Positions 25,710 to 34,500 of a stretch of 64,000 bases of DNA are shown piece by piece. The position numbers and the translations under genes are program-made. The notes below the pieces were generated by a model that had not been told where the DNA came from, did not search any database, and saw only the letters and a list, made by a program, of their open reading frames with translations. The first letter of the stretch is position 1. The number at the start of each line of letters is the position of its first letter. The stretch covers positions 682,001 through 746,000 of the forward strand of contig NZ_CAKLPX010000001.1 of NCBI RefSeq assembly GCF_923077115.1. The letters run 5' to 3'. The DNA comes from Sinobacterium norvegicum. GTDB taxonomy: Bacteria > Pseudomonadota > Gammaproteobacteria > Pseudomonadales > Sinobacteriaceae.

Positions 25710-28652
25710 ATGAGCAGTGCAACTAACGCCTCAGCCCACAGCAGCTTTGAATTTATCCGCCAGCAGCGTATTGAATCGCTAAACCTCACCATTGAACACT
25801 ATCAGCACCGTGTCACTGGCGCTGTGCACTACCACCTCAATGCAGAACTCGATGAAAACGTCTTTTTGGTGGCCTTGAGAACGGTGCCAGAGGACTCCTC
25901 CGGTGTGGCTCATATTCTTGAACACACCGCACTCTGTGGCAGCGAGAAATACCCCGTACGCGACCCATTCTTTATGATGATTCGCCGCTCGCTCAATACG
26001 TTTATGAATGCGTTCACCTCCAGCGACTGGACTGCATACCCCTTTGCCAGCCAAAATAAAAAAGACTTCGACAATCTGTTGCAGGTGTATCTTGACGCCG
26101 TTTTCTGTTCCCGCCTCGACGAGCTTGATTTCGCCCAAGAGGGGCACCGAGTTGAATTCAGTGAGGCCGGCAATACCGATTCAGAGCTCGAGTACAAGGG
26201 TGTTGTATTCAATGAAATGAAAGGCGCCATGAGTTCCGTCTCATCGACGTTATGGCAGACTCTCAGTAAATACCTGTTCCCTAACACTACCTACCACTTT
26301 AACAGTGGTGGCGAGCCAGACTGCATTCCTGATTTAAGTTACCAAGAGCTGAAAGATTTTTATCACAGCCACTACCATCCCTCTAATGCCATCTTCATGA
26401 CCTTTGGCAACATTGAGGCGGCGGAACATCAGGAAAAGTTTGAAACTCTTGCCCTGAATAAATTTTCCGCCCTCGATGAACAGATTTCCGTTGGCCGCGA
26501 GCAGCGCTTTAATGCGCCGATCAAGGTTGAGGATTACTATGCCCTTGACGGTGATGATGATACCAGTAATAAAACCCACCTCGTCATGGCTTGGCTCTGG
26601 GGCCAAAATACCAACCTCGATGACTTATTGGAAGGGCAATTACTGAGCGGACTATTACTCGACAACAGTGCTTCACCACTGCGTAAAGTTTTGGAAACCA
26701 GCGAATACGGTTCAGCCCCCTCACCGATGTGCGGCCTCGAAGACTCTAACCACGAACTCACCTTTGCCTGTGGTGTTGAAGGTGGCGAAGCCGGCAACAG
26801 CGAAGCCTTTGAGCAACTGATTCTCGACACCCTAAAAGACGTACAGAAAAACGGTATTGAACAACAGCAAATTGACGCGGTATTGCACCAACTGGAGCTT
26901 CATCAGCGTGAGATCGGTGGCGATGGCTACCCCTATGGCCTGCAGTTGATCATGCAGATCATTTCAACAGCGGCACACCGTGGCGACCCGATCTCTATGC
27001 TGGATCTTGACCCAGCATTAGAAAATCTCCGCCTCAAGGCTGCCCAACCCCACTATGTCAGCGACTTAATCCAACGGTTACTACTGGATAACCAACACCG
27101 CTTAACTCTGGTCATGAAACCAGACACCGAGCTTTCTGAGCGCAAAAACGCTGCCGAGAAACAACGCTTGGCAGCCTTAAAATTGACGCTGAGCGATGAT
27201 CAAAAAAACGCTATTGTCGAACAAACTGACGCGTTAAATCAGCGCCAGATGCAGGTTGACGACGAGTCCATTCTCCCCAAGGTTGGGCTGGAAGATGTTC
27301 CCGCTATTGCACCGGCGCCAGAATCAACCAACCAAGGGCTGGGTGAACTCAACCTCACCAATTACAGCGTGGGTACCAACGGCTTGGTTTACCAGCAATT
27401 GATTGTTGAGCTACCCAAATTAACCGATCGAGAAAACTGGTTATTGCCCTACTACTGCCGCTGTCTGACCGAACTAGGCCTGGGCGACAACGATTACCTT
27501 GAAAGCCAACAGCGCCAGGCGAATGTTGTCGGCAGCATCAGCGCCTTCAACAGCATGCGTGGCAAGGCGAATGACGAGCAGGATGTGACCGGCTACTTTG
27601 TGCTCTCTAGCAAGGCGCTGACGCGAAACCACCGCGAGCAAACCCAGTTGATGTACGACACCTTCTTCGAGGTCAAGTTTACCGAGCATAATCGCATCAG
27701 AGAGCTTATCGCCCAGGCCCGCGGCCGACGCGAGCAAGGTATTACCGGTAACGGTCATGGCCTTGCAATGCTGGCTGCCTCACATAAACTCAGCCCTATT
27801 GCCTCGTTATCACACAAAACCTCAGGCCTCGAAGGGCTGAAGTCATTAAAAGCGTTAGATGAAGCTATTAAGGATAATCAGGCATTAGCCGACTTTGCTA
27901 ACGAGCTAAACCAGCTGCATGAGAAACTGAAAAACAGCCCGCGACAGTTACTCGAAGTCGCCGATGGCGATGCTGCCGGTCAACTTAGCAGCGAACTGGC
28001 CAGCATCTGGCAACAGGACAACCCCAGCGCTGAACAGCCTTTCGCTCTGGCCGCCACACGCCAAACCAGCCATCAGGTTTGGTCAGTTAACAGCCAGGTA
28101 AACTTTTGTGCAAAGGCTTACCCTACGGTGCCCGTTGACCATGTCGATGCCGCGCCGCTGACAGTACTAGGTGGCTTTCTGCGCAACGGTCACTTACACC
28201 GCGCCATACGTGAGCAAGGTGGCGCTTATGGCGCTGGTGCCAGTCAGGAATCCAGCCAGGCTATTTTCCGTTTCTTCTCATACCGCGACCCTCGCACCGA
28301 GGAAACTCTGGCCGATTTCGATGCTGCTGTTAGCTGGTTACTCGATAACGACCACGAGTGGCAAAAGGTAGAAGAGGCAATTCTAGGGGTGATCGGTAGC
28401 TTAGATAAACCGGGGTCGCCAGCGGGCGAAGCCAAGGCACACTTCCACAATGAGTTATTCGGTCGCAGCAGCGATCAACGCCAACGCTTTAGAGAACGTA
28501 TTTTGGCCGTCAAAATCGACGATTTAAAACGAGTCGCCAGGCAATATTTAATGGCTGAAAACGAATCTGTAGCGATTGTCACCAATGCAACGACTGCCGA
28601 GAAACTCGCCGACTTTATCAAGCGTGAAAACGCCGAGTTGATAAAAATCTAA
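25710..28652 (+). CDS. M16C-family zinc metallopeptidase (presequence-protease-like)
   Basis: At 980 residues this is a two-halved insulinase-type protease. The inverted zinc motif HILEH is at residues 68-72, and the third ligand glutamate lies in GVVFNEMKGAM about 80 residues on. The C-terminal half keeps the HxxRxxGGAYG-type element (HRAIREQGGAYGAGASQ), which binds substrate in this family. Relatives include mitochondrial presequence protease and bacterial M16C enzymes that clear short unfolded peptides. No signal peptide is seen, so it acts in the cytoplasm. A strong bidirectional terminator follows. Confidence 0.94.
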   Translation: MSSATNASAHSSFEFIRQQRIESLNLTIEHYQHRVTGAVHYHLNAELDENVFLVALRTVPEDSSGVAHILEHTALCGSEKYPVRDPFFMMIRRSLNTFMNAFTSSDWTAYPFASQNKKDFDNLLQVYLDAVFCSRLDELDFAQEGHRVEFSEAGNTDSELEYKGVVFNEMKGAMSSVSSTLWQTLSKYLFPNTTYHFNSGGEPDCIPDLSYQELKDFYHSHYHPSNAIFMTFGNIEAAEHQEKFETLALNKFSALDEQISVGREQRFNAPIKVEDYYALDGDDDTSNKTHLVMAWLWGQNTNLDDLLEGQLLSGLLLDNSASPLRKVLETSEYGSAPSPMCGLEDSNHELTFACGVEGGEAGNSEAFEQLILDTLKDVQKNGIEQQQIDAVLHQLELHQREIGGDGYPYGLQLIMQIISTAAHRGDPISMLDLDPALENLRLKAAQPHYVSDLIQRLLLDNQHRLTLVMKPDTELSERKNAAEKQRLAALKLTLSDDQKNAIVEQTDALNQRQMQVDDESILPKVGLEDVPAIAPAPESTNQGLGELNLTNYSVGTNGLVYQQLIVELPKLTDRENWLLPYYCRCLTELGLGDNDYLESQQRQANVVGSISAFNSMRGKANDEQDVTGYFVLSSKALTRNHREQTQLMYDTFFEVKFTEHNRIRELIAQARGRREQGITGNGHGLAMLAASHKLSPIASLSHKTSGLEGLKSLKALDEAIKDNQALADFANELNQLHEKLKNSPRQLLEVADGDAAGQLSSELASIWQQDNPSAEQPFALAATRQTSHQVWSVNSQVNFCAKAYPTVPVDHVDAAPLTVLGGFLRNGHLHRAIREQGGAYGAGASQESSQAIFRFFSYRDPRTEETLADFDAAVSWLLDNDHEWQKVEEAILGVIGSLDKPGSPAGEAKAHFHNELFGRSSDQRQRFRERILAVKIDDLKRVARQYLMAENESVAIVTNATTAEKLADFIKRENAELIKI

Positions 28653-28675
28653 ACGCTTGGCCGCTTAGATTTGCA

Positions 28676-28706
28676 AAAAAAAGCCTGCATCGATGCAGGC
28701 TTTTTT
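28676..28706. terminator. Bidirectional intrinsic terminator
   Basis: GCCTGCAT and ATGCAGGC pair across a two-base apex, flanked by a run of A on the left and T on the right. It can therefore terminate both the M16C gene and the convergent SEC-C gene. Confidence 0.92.
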
Positions 28707-28708
28707 GC

Positions 28709-29434
28709 TTAACCACAACATTTTTTGTATTTCTTACCGCTGCCACAGGGGCAGCTCTCATTCCGGCCCACCACCTTGGTCGATGTTGCGGGCTCGGCTT
28801 CCTCAGAAAAGCGCTGCTGAACCTCAGGCCGATGCGTCATCATCCAGCGAGACAAGGCCTGACCCAGTGTCGCCAAATACTGTAACTGAGCCGGTAGGTT
28901 AATAAATTGATTAGCGATTTGTTGCTCAGTAACCCCCTGTTGCTCAGCGAAACCGGCATCGGCAACAACCGAGATACACTCCAGCGCGTTATCCAACACC
29001 GCCTCAAAGGCATCAGCGCCCTCATCAGTACAGCCATCGAGTAACTCTTCCCACTCTTTTTCCACCACAATATAGCCCTGCATAAAGCCCCGGCACCACT
29101 GCTCGGCATCGATACGCTTTGCTTTATCGGTGGTGTAACGAGAGTGGAATAAAACATCACACTCCGAGGCGGCCACCTGTAAACGATGAAAATCTAACAA
29201 TGCCTCCAAATCCTCTGCCAATTGCTGCTTTTGTGCCTCATCCCTACAGCGTGGTGTTTTACCGGCAAAGATCAACTCACTGTAAAAGCTGCGACCCAGC
29301 CGCACTGGCGCGCTGGCGACTGCCCGCAGGTAACCATCGAGCTGCTCGATATTCATGCTGTGCTCATGGCATTGCTTAGAGCTCAAAAATTTTGCTAACC
29401 GCTCAAGCGGCTCCGACGGCCTGATCAATGACAT
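28709..29434 (-). CDS. UPF0149/YecA-like protein with C-terminal SEC-C zinc motif
   Basis: This 241-residue cytoplasmic protein has a UPF0149/YecA helical domain (MNIEQLDGYLRAVASAP, WCRGFMQGY) and ends in a SEC-C motif, NESCPCGSGKKYKKCCG. That motif binds zinc as it does at the SecA C-terminus, where it contacts SecB or ribosomes. YecA-type proteins have been connected with ribosome-associated SecA-like functions in E. coli, but a role here is inference. A very strong ribosome binding site (AGGAGG) precedes the ATG. Its start lies 15 bases past the stop of the DUF3087 gene, so they probably form an operon. Confidence 0.92.
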   Translation of the reverse strand: MSLIRPSEPLERLAKFLSSKQCHEHSMNIEQLDGYLRAVASAPVRLGRSFYSELIFAGKTPRCRDEAQKQQLAEDLEALLDFHRLQVAASECDVLFHSRYTTDKAKRIDAEQWCRGFMQGYIVVEKEWEELLDGCTDEGADAFEAVLDNALECISVVADAGFAEQQGVTEQQIANQFINLPAQLQYLATLGQALSRWMMTHRPEVQQRFSEEAEPATSTKVVGRNESCPCGSGKKYKKCCG

Positions 29435-29449
29435 CGATTGCCCCTCCTA

Positions 29450-29959
29450 TTATTTAAAGGCCGTTAATAAATCAGGGTGATAACACTCCACATCTAACAC
29501 CACGCCGGCCGCATCAGCTTGTCGATTTAAGACGGTAATAGCAGCGTCTAATTCTTCCATGTTAATGGTGTTGTCATCCAAGGTGTAAAGCTGACGCGAA
29601 GCCATATAACTGTAGTTCAACGCCTGCATGGCATCAGCATCGCCCTGCTCTGCTGCACTGGCTACTTTTCGGAGGTAACGGTTAATCAGGTTAATTGACT
29701 TCTTCAGTTGCCAGACATACATCACCTCGTATAGATAAGGCTCGTAGCGTACTACCCGCAATATCAAGAGAACGACCAGCACGGCGGACACCACACCGGC
29801 CAAATTAAAGCGAAAATTACTGCCGTCATCGACACCAAAGAAGCTAATCAAAGTCGTCGAGGTCACTAACGAAACCACTACTAAAGTAATAATGACCGCC
29901 GCGATAACTCGGTTTAAATGCTTGCGGTATCGTGCTTTATCAATCTGTTGCAGTTTCAT
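29450..29959 (-). CDS. DUF3087 family membrane protein
   Basis: The N-terminus MKLQQIDKARYRKHLNRV is characteristic of DUF3087. Two transmembrane segments follow at about residues 18-40 (VIAAVIITLVVVSLVTSTTLISFFGV) and 52-72 (FNLAGVVSAVLVVLLILRVV). A soluble helical C-terminal domain of about 100 residues comes next. The function is unknown. I placed the start at ATG 29959, which has AAGG five bases upstream, rather than the in-frame codon at 29989. It is co-oriented with the SEC-C protein gene. Confidence 0.85.
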   Translation of the reverse strand: MKLQQIDKARYRKHLNRVIAAVIITLVVVSLVTSTTLISFFGVDDGSNFRFNLAGVVSAVLVVLLILRVVRYEPYLYEVMYVWQLKKSINLINRYLRKVASAAEQGDADAMQALNYSYMASRQLYTLDDNTINMEELDAAITVLNRQADAAGVVLDVECYHPDLLTAFK

Positions 29960-30025
29960 AGCGGCCTTGTAGACAGAGGAAAACACCATTATAACCCGAT
30001 TTCACATCGACCACAGGCTATTGCT

Positions 30026-31519
30026 CTATTGCGATGAAAGCGCTGGCGCAACAGACTCTTTGACGCAATTTCGGCCACTGTTCTTAGCCCGATAAAGCGC
30101 TTGGTCGGCAATATTAATTAATGCCTCCGGGGTCATTGCACCGCAATACGTACTACTGACGCCAAAGCTGCAGGTCACTTTTAACCCTTGAGAGTCGCCG
30201 TCATCAATAATCTGTCGACAGCGCTCAGCCACTGCCGCAGCCTCTGCTGCGGAGGTATTTGGTAGCATAATACAAAATTCCTCACCGCCATAACGCCCTA
30301 TTTGATCGGTATCACGCATGCCGTGATTAAGCGACGACACCACAAATTTAATCACTTCGTCTCCAGCCGCATGGCCATACGTATCGTTGACTCGCTTAAA
30401 GAAATCAATATCAGTCATAATACAGGCTAGGGTATTTTGCTTTTTTTTCGATTGCTCTCGTGCTGCGTTAAACAGTTGAAAGAAAGCCCGCCGATTGAAA
30501 CAACCGGTCAGTGAATCGTGGTTTGCCAAATAATGCAGTTCAGTATTTTGCTGCTCAACCTGCTCCTTGGAAAAACTCAGCTCATTAACCAAATTCTTTA
30601 GCCGATTATTTTTATGCTCAAGTTCAGTAATATCATCAAAACTAATCATGCTGCCTAATCGCTGGCTGCTATCATCCCCAATCTGTGAACAATTAACGCG
30701 CAAAATAACGTATAAATCACTTTCAGTCTGCAGTGACACCACTTTATTATGGACGCTTTTCTCACCCTGACTTTGACTCCATGGCAGCTGATCTTTGGCT
30801 ATTGCCTGCCCCGTTTTAGGGTCTACCCAATGCAAAGATGAAACTTTCTTGCCGGTTAACGCCGTAACACTAACATCGGCAAATTCACTGAAGCGTTGAT
30901 TACAGAGCACTACGCGTTCAGCGTAATCGATAATGACCACGCCGTTGGTCAACACATCCAAGGCCGCACGAACTCGCTCCGGAATAACGGCATTAGGGTC
31001 CAAGTACATCAGGCTACGACGGATTAGCAACCAGTAAAACAAACCACCAATAATGGCGACAAACAATAATAATGTCGTCAACGTTCCAATTTGAAGCCCC
31101 CACAGTCCCTGCTCACCCAAGGGCTTAAACAATAATTCAACCGCACCATAACTTCGTTGATTAACAATAATTGGCAGCTGCATACTCTCGCTGTTATTGT
31201 GCTGCCCCATCCCCTGCCAAAGGTCACCGTGATCACCGAACGTAACCAGCAGCTCCCCTCCCTTGCGACGGAAACCCGCCGAGATGATTTCGGGGTTTCG
31301 CTTAACAGCCGTGAGCAGCAAACTTTTAAACGCAGTGCTATTTTTCTGTTCTGCCGCAACCGTTAACTGTACTGCTAACATTTCAGTAAAGTGCTGGCGC
31401 TGCTGTATTATCCCGTCTTCGGCATTGGGCGTCATGCCGAGGAAATCAGCCATTAAAATAAGACTAATAGTAAGACTTAATATGGCAAAGGTGATTCTGA
31501 CCGCCGGTGTCACCCTCAT
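30026..31519 (-). CDS. Membrane diguanylate cyclase: periplasmic sensor, PAS, GGDEF
   Basis: The 497-residue protein has a first transmembrane helix at about 8-28, a periplasmic sensing region of about 110 residues, and a second helix near 143-166 (TLTTLLLFVAIIGGLFYWLL). A PAS-like domain with GVVIIDYAERVVLCNQRF follows, then a short coiled coil and a GGDEF domain. The active loop is RYGGEEF, with an inhibitory RxxD (RDTD) five residues earlier, so it should make c-di-GMP. It starts 45 bases downstream of the giant surface-type protein gene in the same direction. Co-transcription with the whole export cassette is likely. Confidence 0.93.
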   Translation of the reverse strand: MRVTPAVRITFAILSLTISLILMADFLGMTPNAEDGIIQQRQHFTEMLAVQLTVAAEQKNSTAFKSLLLTAVKRNPEIISAGFRRKGGELLVTFGDHGDLWQGMGQHNNSESMQLPIIVNQRSYGAVELLFKPLGEQGLWGLQIGTLTTLLLFVAIIGGLFYWLLIRRSLMYLDPNAVIPERVRAALDVLTNGVVIIDYAERVVLCNQRFSEFADVSVTALTGKKVSSLHWVDPKTGQAIAKDQLPWSQSQGEKSVHNKVVSLQTESDLYVILRVNCSQIGDDSSQRLGSMISFDDITELEHKNNRLKNLVNELSFSKEQVEQQNTELHYLANHDSLTGCFNRRAFFQLFNAAREQSKKKQNTLACIMTDIDFFKRVNDTYGHAAGDEVIKFVVSSLNHGMRDTDQIGRYGGEEFCIMLPNTSAAEAAAVAERCRQIIDDGDSQGLKVTCSFGVSSTYCGAMTPEALINIADQALYRAKNSGRNCVKESVAPALSSQ

Positions 31520-31564
31520 AATCCCTGCCCCATTGTTTGCTTGATGGCCAGATCAGCGCCATTA

Positions 31565-34500
31565 TTACTTTGCAAAAAACTGATCAACGTCATCCTCCTC
31601 TTCCTCGATGTCCGACAGTGAATTGTCTGTATTTTTTTGCTTGAGTACGGCAACCGGGTCGAAGCTACTCCAGACAGGTAAGACGGCTGCCAGTGACGAA
31701 CCAATAGCCGCAGCTCTTAGCAGCCAGGCTGAGGCCAGGCTCATCACCCCCATGCCAATCGCCTTAACATTTAACAGGACCTGCTTATCATCAACCTGAC
31801 TCTGTCGAAGCTCGTCTTCGAAAACATTGAGACTCTGCCATAATAGGTGGCTATCTATCGCCTCCCCATCACCGCTGAGAAAACCCGTCAGACGCTGCTT
31901 TTCGACATTCTGAAGTAACACATCCAATTCTCTCGACGTCACTACAACGGCCGCTATATCGTCATCTGTCAACGATTCAAAACCGGCTAACTCGGTAACG
32001 GGTATTACAATACTGTCCAGACTTAACAGCGCCTTCAGCGAGGGGATTAAGCCGTCATCTGATAGTATCTCGGCATGCTCAGACACCGGTTCATCGGTGG
32101 CGGCCAAGGCGGCCTGACCATCAGATGCAACGGCGGCATCAACGCCAGCCACAGTTTCGCTAATCGGCCCGGGGGCTAAGGCGCCGCCCTGCCCGGTAGT
32201 GTCGGGCGGTACGAAATTATCACTCTGATTGCTCTCATCGCTTTGACTGTCTTCAACACGGATTCCTACTTCATCATCAGTAGCCGAACCAGCGATCTCT
32301 TCCTCTGCACTCGGCCATGATAAACTCTCAGTCGCCAACAGGGTAATCACGATATCACGCTGTTGACCATCAGAGGCGGTCACAACAAAGCGTTCTTCGA
32401 CCTGACTACCCGCCGCCATTCCATCAACCAACTCCGCAGACACCTGATACTGCCATTGATTATTCACCAGAGTGAATCGGCCAAATAAACCCTCCGCCTC
32501 GCTGTCAAAAAACAACGGGGTATGACGGACGTCGATATCCTCAATAGCGATATCAGCTGACAGCATTGCAATATTATCTAAATTATCGAGACTGATAGTG
32601 GCTGAAAAAACGCCGCTGACAACGGCCGTATCGTCCAACCCTTCAATCATAATCGTCACCGTCTGGGCTTCACTAACCCCGCCCTGACTGTCGACCACTT
32701 GATACTGGAACTGAACCTGCCCTGTTTCTCCTGCAGTCAGGCCATTAAACTGCTGTTGCGGATCAAAGTTAAAAACACCGTTATCAGAGAGACTTAATGA
32801 ACCCTGACTCACCGTGTGCAGCAACTGATAAGTCATCGGGTCGCCATCGATATCGATGGCAGCGGGCAATTGCTGATCCTGCAATATGGTGTTTTGATCG
32901 GTGGTGACAAGAGTTTCAACGCCCACCTGTGGCGACTCGTTAACACCGACGACGGTAATCGTCATCAATTGACTATCGCTGACAAAACCAAAATTATCAC
33001 TGGCGGTAAAGCGAAAACTCACCTCAACAGACTCACCCACGGCCAGATAATCAAAATCATTGGCCGGGTCAAACTCAAAGCTACCATCGCTGTTTACTAA
33101 TAACTGGCCATTACCCGCATTGTTATCGAACAGAGCTGCAAGCTGATAGCCCAAAGGGTTGAGATTACCATCGCCATCCGTTGCTGTCGGCAGCTGTGCT
33201 GTCAGCACTACATCAGCCAGTACAGAGCTGCTGCCCGGCTGGACAACAGGTGCAGTATCGACCGCCATATTAAAACTATCGGTGGCAAAATATCCACTGT
33301 ACAAAGTAGTTATATCCTGCGCATTGAGGGCCGTATTGTATATTCTCAGGTCATCATACAGCCCCTGATGTGGGCTTTTCATTACCCGGTCGTTGATATT
33401 TTCTGTACTCTGGGCGCCGAGATAAAATTGCTGATTAGATGCCTGGTCAGCATCGATAAGAATACTGTTACCGGTCGATAGCTCAACAGTATCACCCTGG
33501 GCATCAGTCACTAATTGACCATCGACATAGAGGCGAAGTACGCTGCCGTCGTTGCTGACACTAATCATATGCCAGGCGTCATCAGCGACGGCAATATTGG
33601 TCACGACCTTCTCATCTATAGCACCATTGAGACCGTGAAATACGGCCAAGTAACCGTTCTCTGTAGTAATCGAAAAGTCATTATTACCGACGCCATTATT
33701 ACTGGCGCCAAATAAGGTAGGGTTGCTTTGATAGTCATCAGCCATGGTCAATTGCTGACTTTTCAACCAAAAACTCACGGTAAAAGAGGATAACATCTCT
33801 GTTGCTGTCGAGGGTATTTCAATGTATTGCGTTACGCCATCGAGACTGACAACCTGCCCCCTGTCGGAATCATTGACAATGGCAGCACCATTGACGGCAA
33901 TCGCATTAGCTTGCGTTCCTGTGACATCGGCCAACACGGTATTTTCGAAATTATACTTAGCAACAATATTGCTGCCCGTATCTAATATCGGGTGATTTAA
34001 ACTATTGTCGAAGTCGATGGTGGTTATCGTCAACTTGGCTTGATCGCCAAGGTAATCTGTTGTCGGGGTAAAGCGCATCGCTGCCAACGTCGAATTAATA
34101 TCGCTGACAGTGCCTGTAAACTTCAGCACAGTATCGCCGGTAACATCGCCCTGCAGAAGCGTGATACTCCCAGACAACGGCATCGACAGTGTCAATTGCC
34201 CCTGCTCCACTGTCAATTCAATCGATAACAGGCCTGTACCCACGGTATTGTCGGCAACGCTTAATTGATAATCATCGGTAAACATAACCGTGCTATTTTG
34301 CAGCATTACCACCGCAGAGCTGGGCAGATGATTAATCGGGGAGTCATTTACATGACTGACTGTAATTGCCAGCACTTCGCCACTGCTGGTATTACCGTCG
34401 TTGTCCTGTACGCTGAAAACAACAGCATCGGCACCGCCACTATCGCCGCTATGGCTATACGTTAGCAAGCCCTTATTAATATCATCTTGACTAAAGTTAT

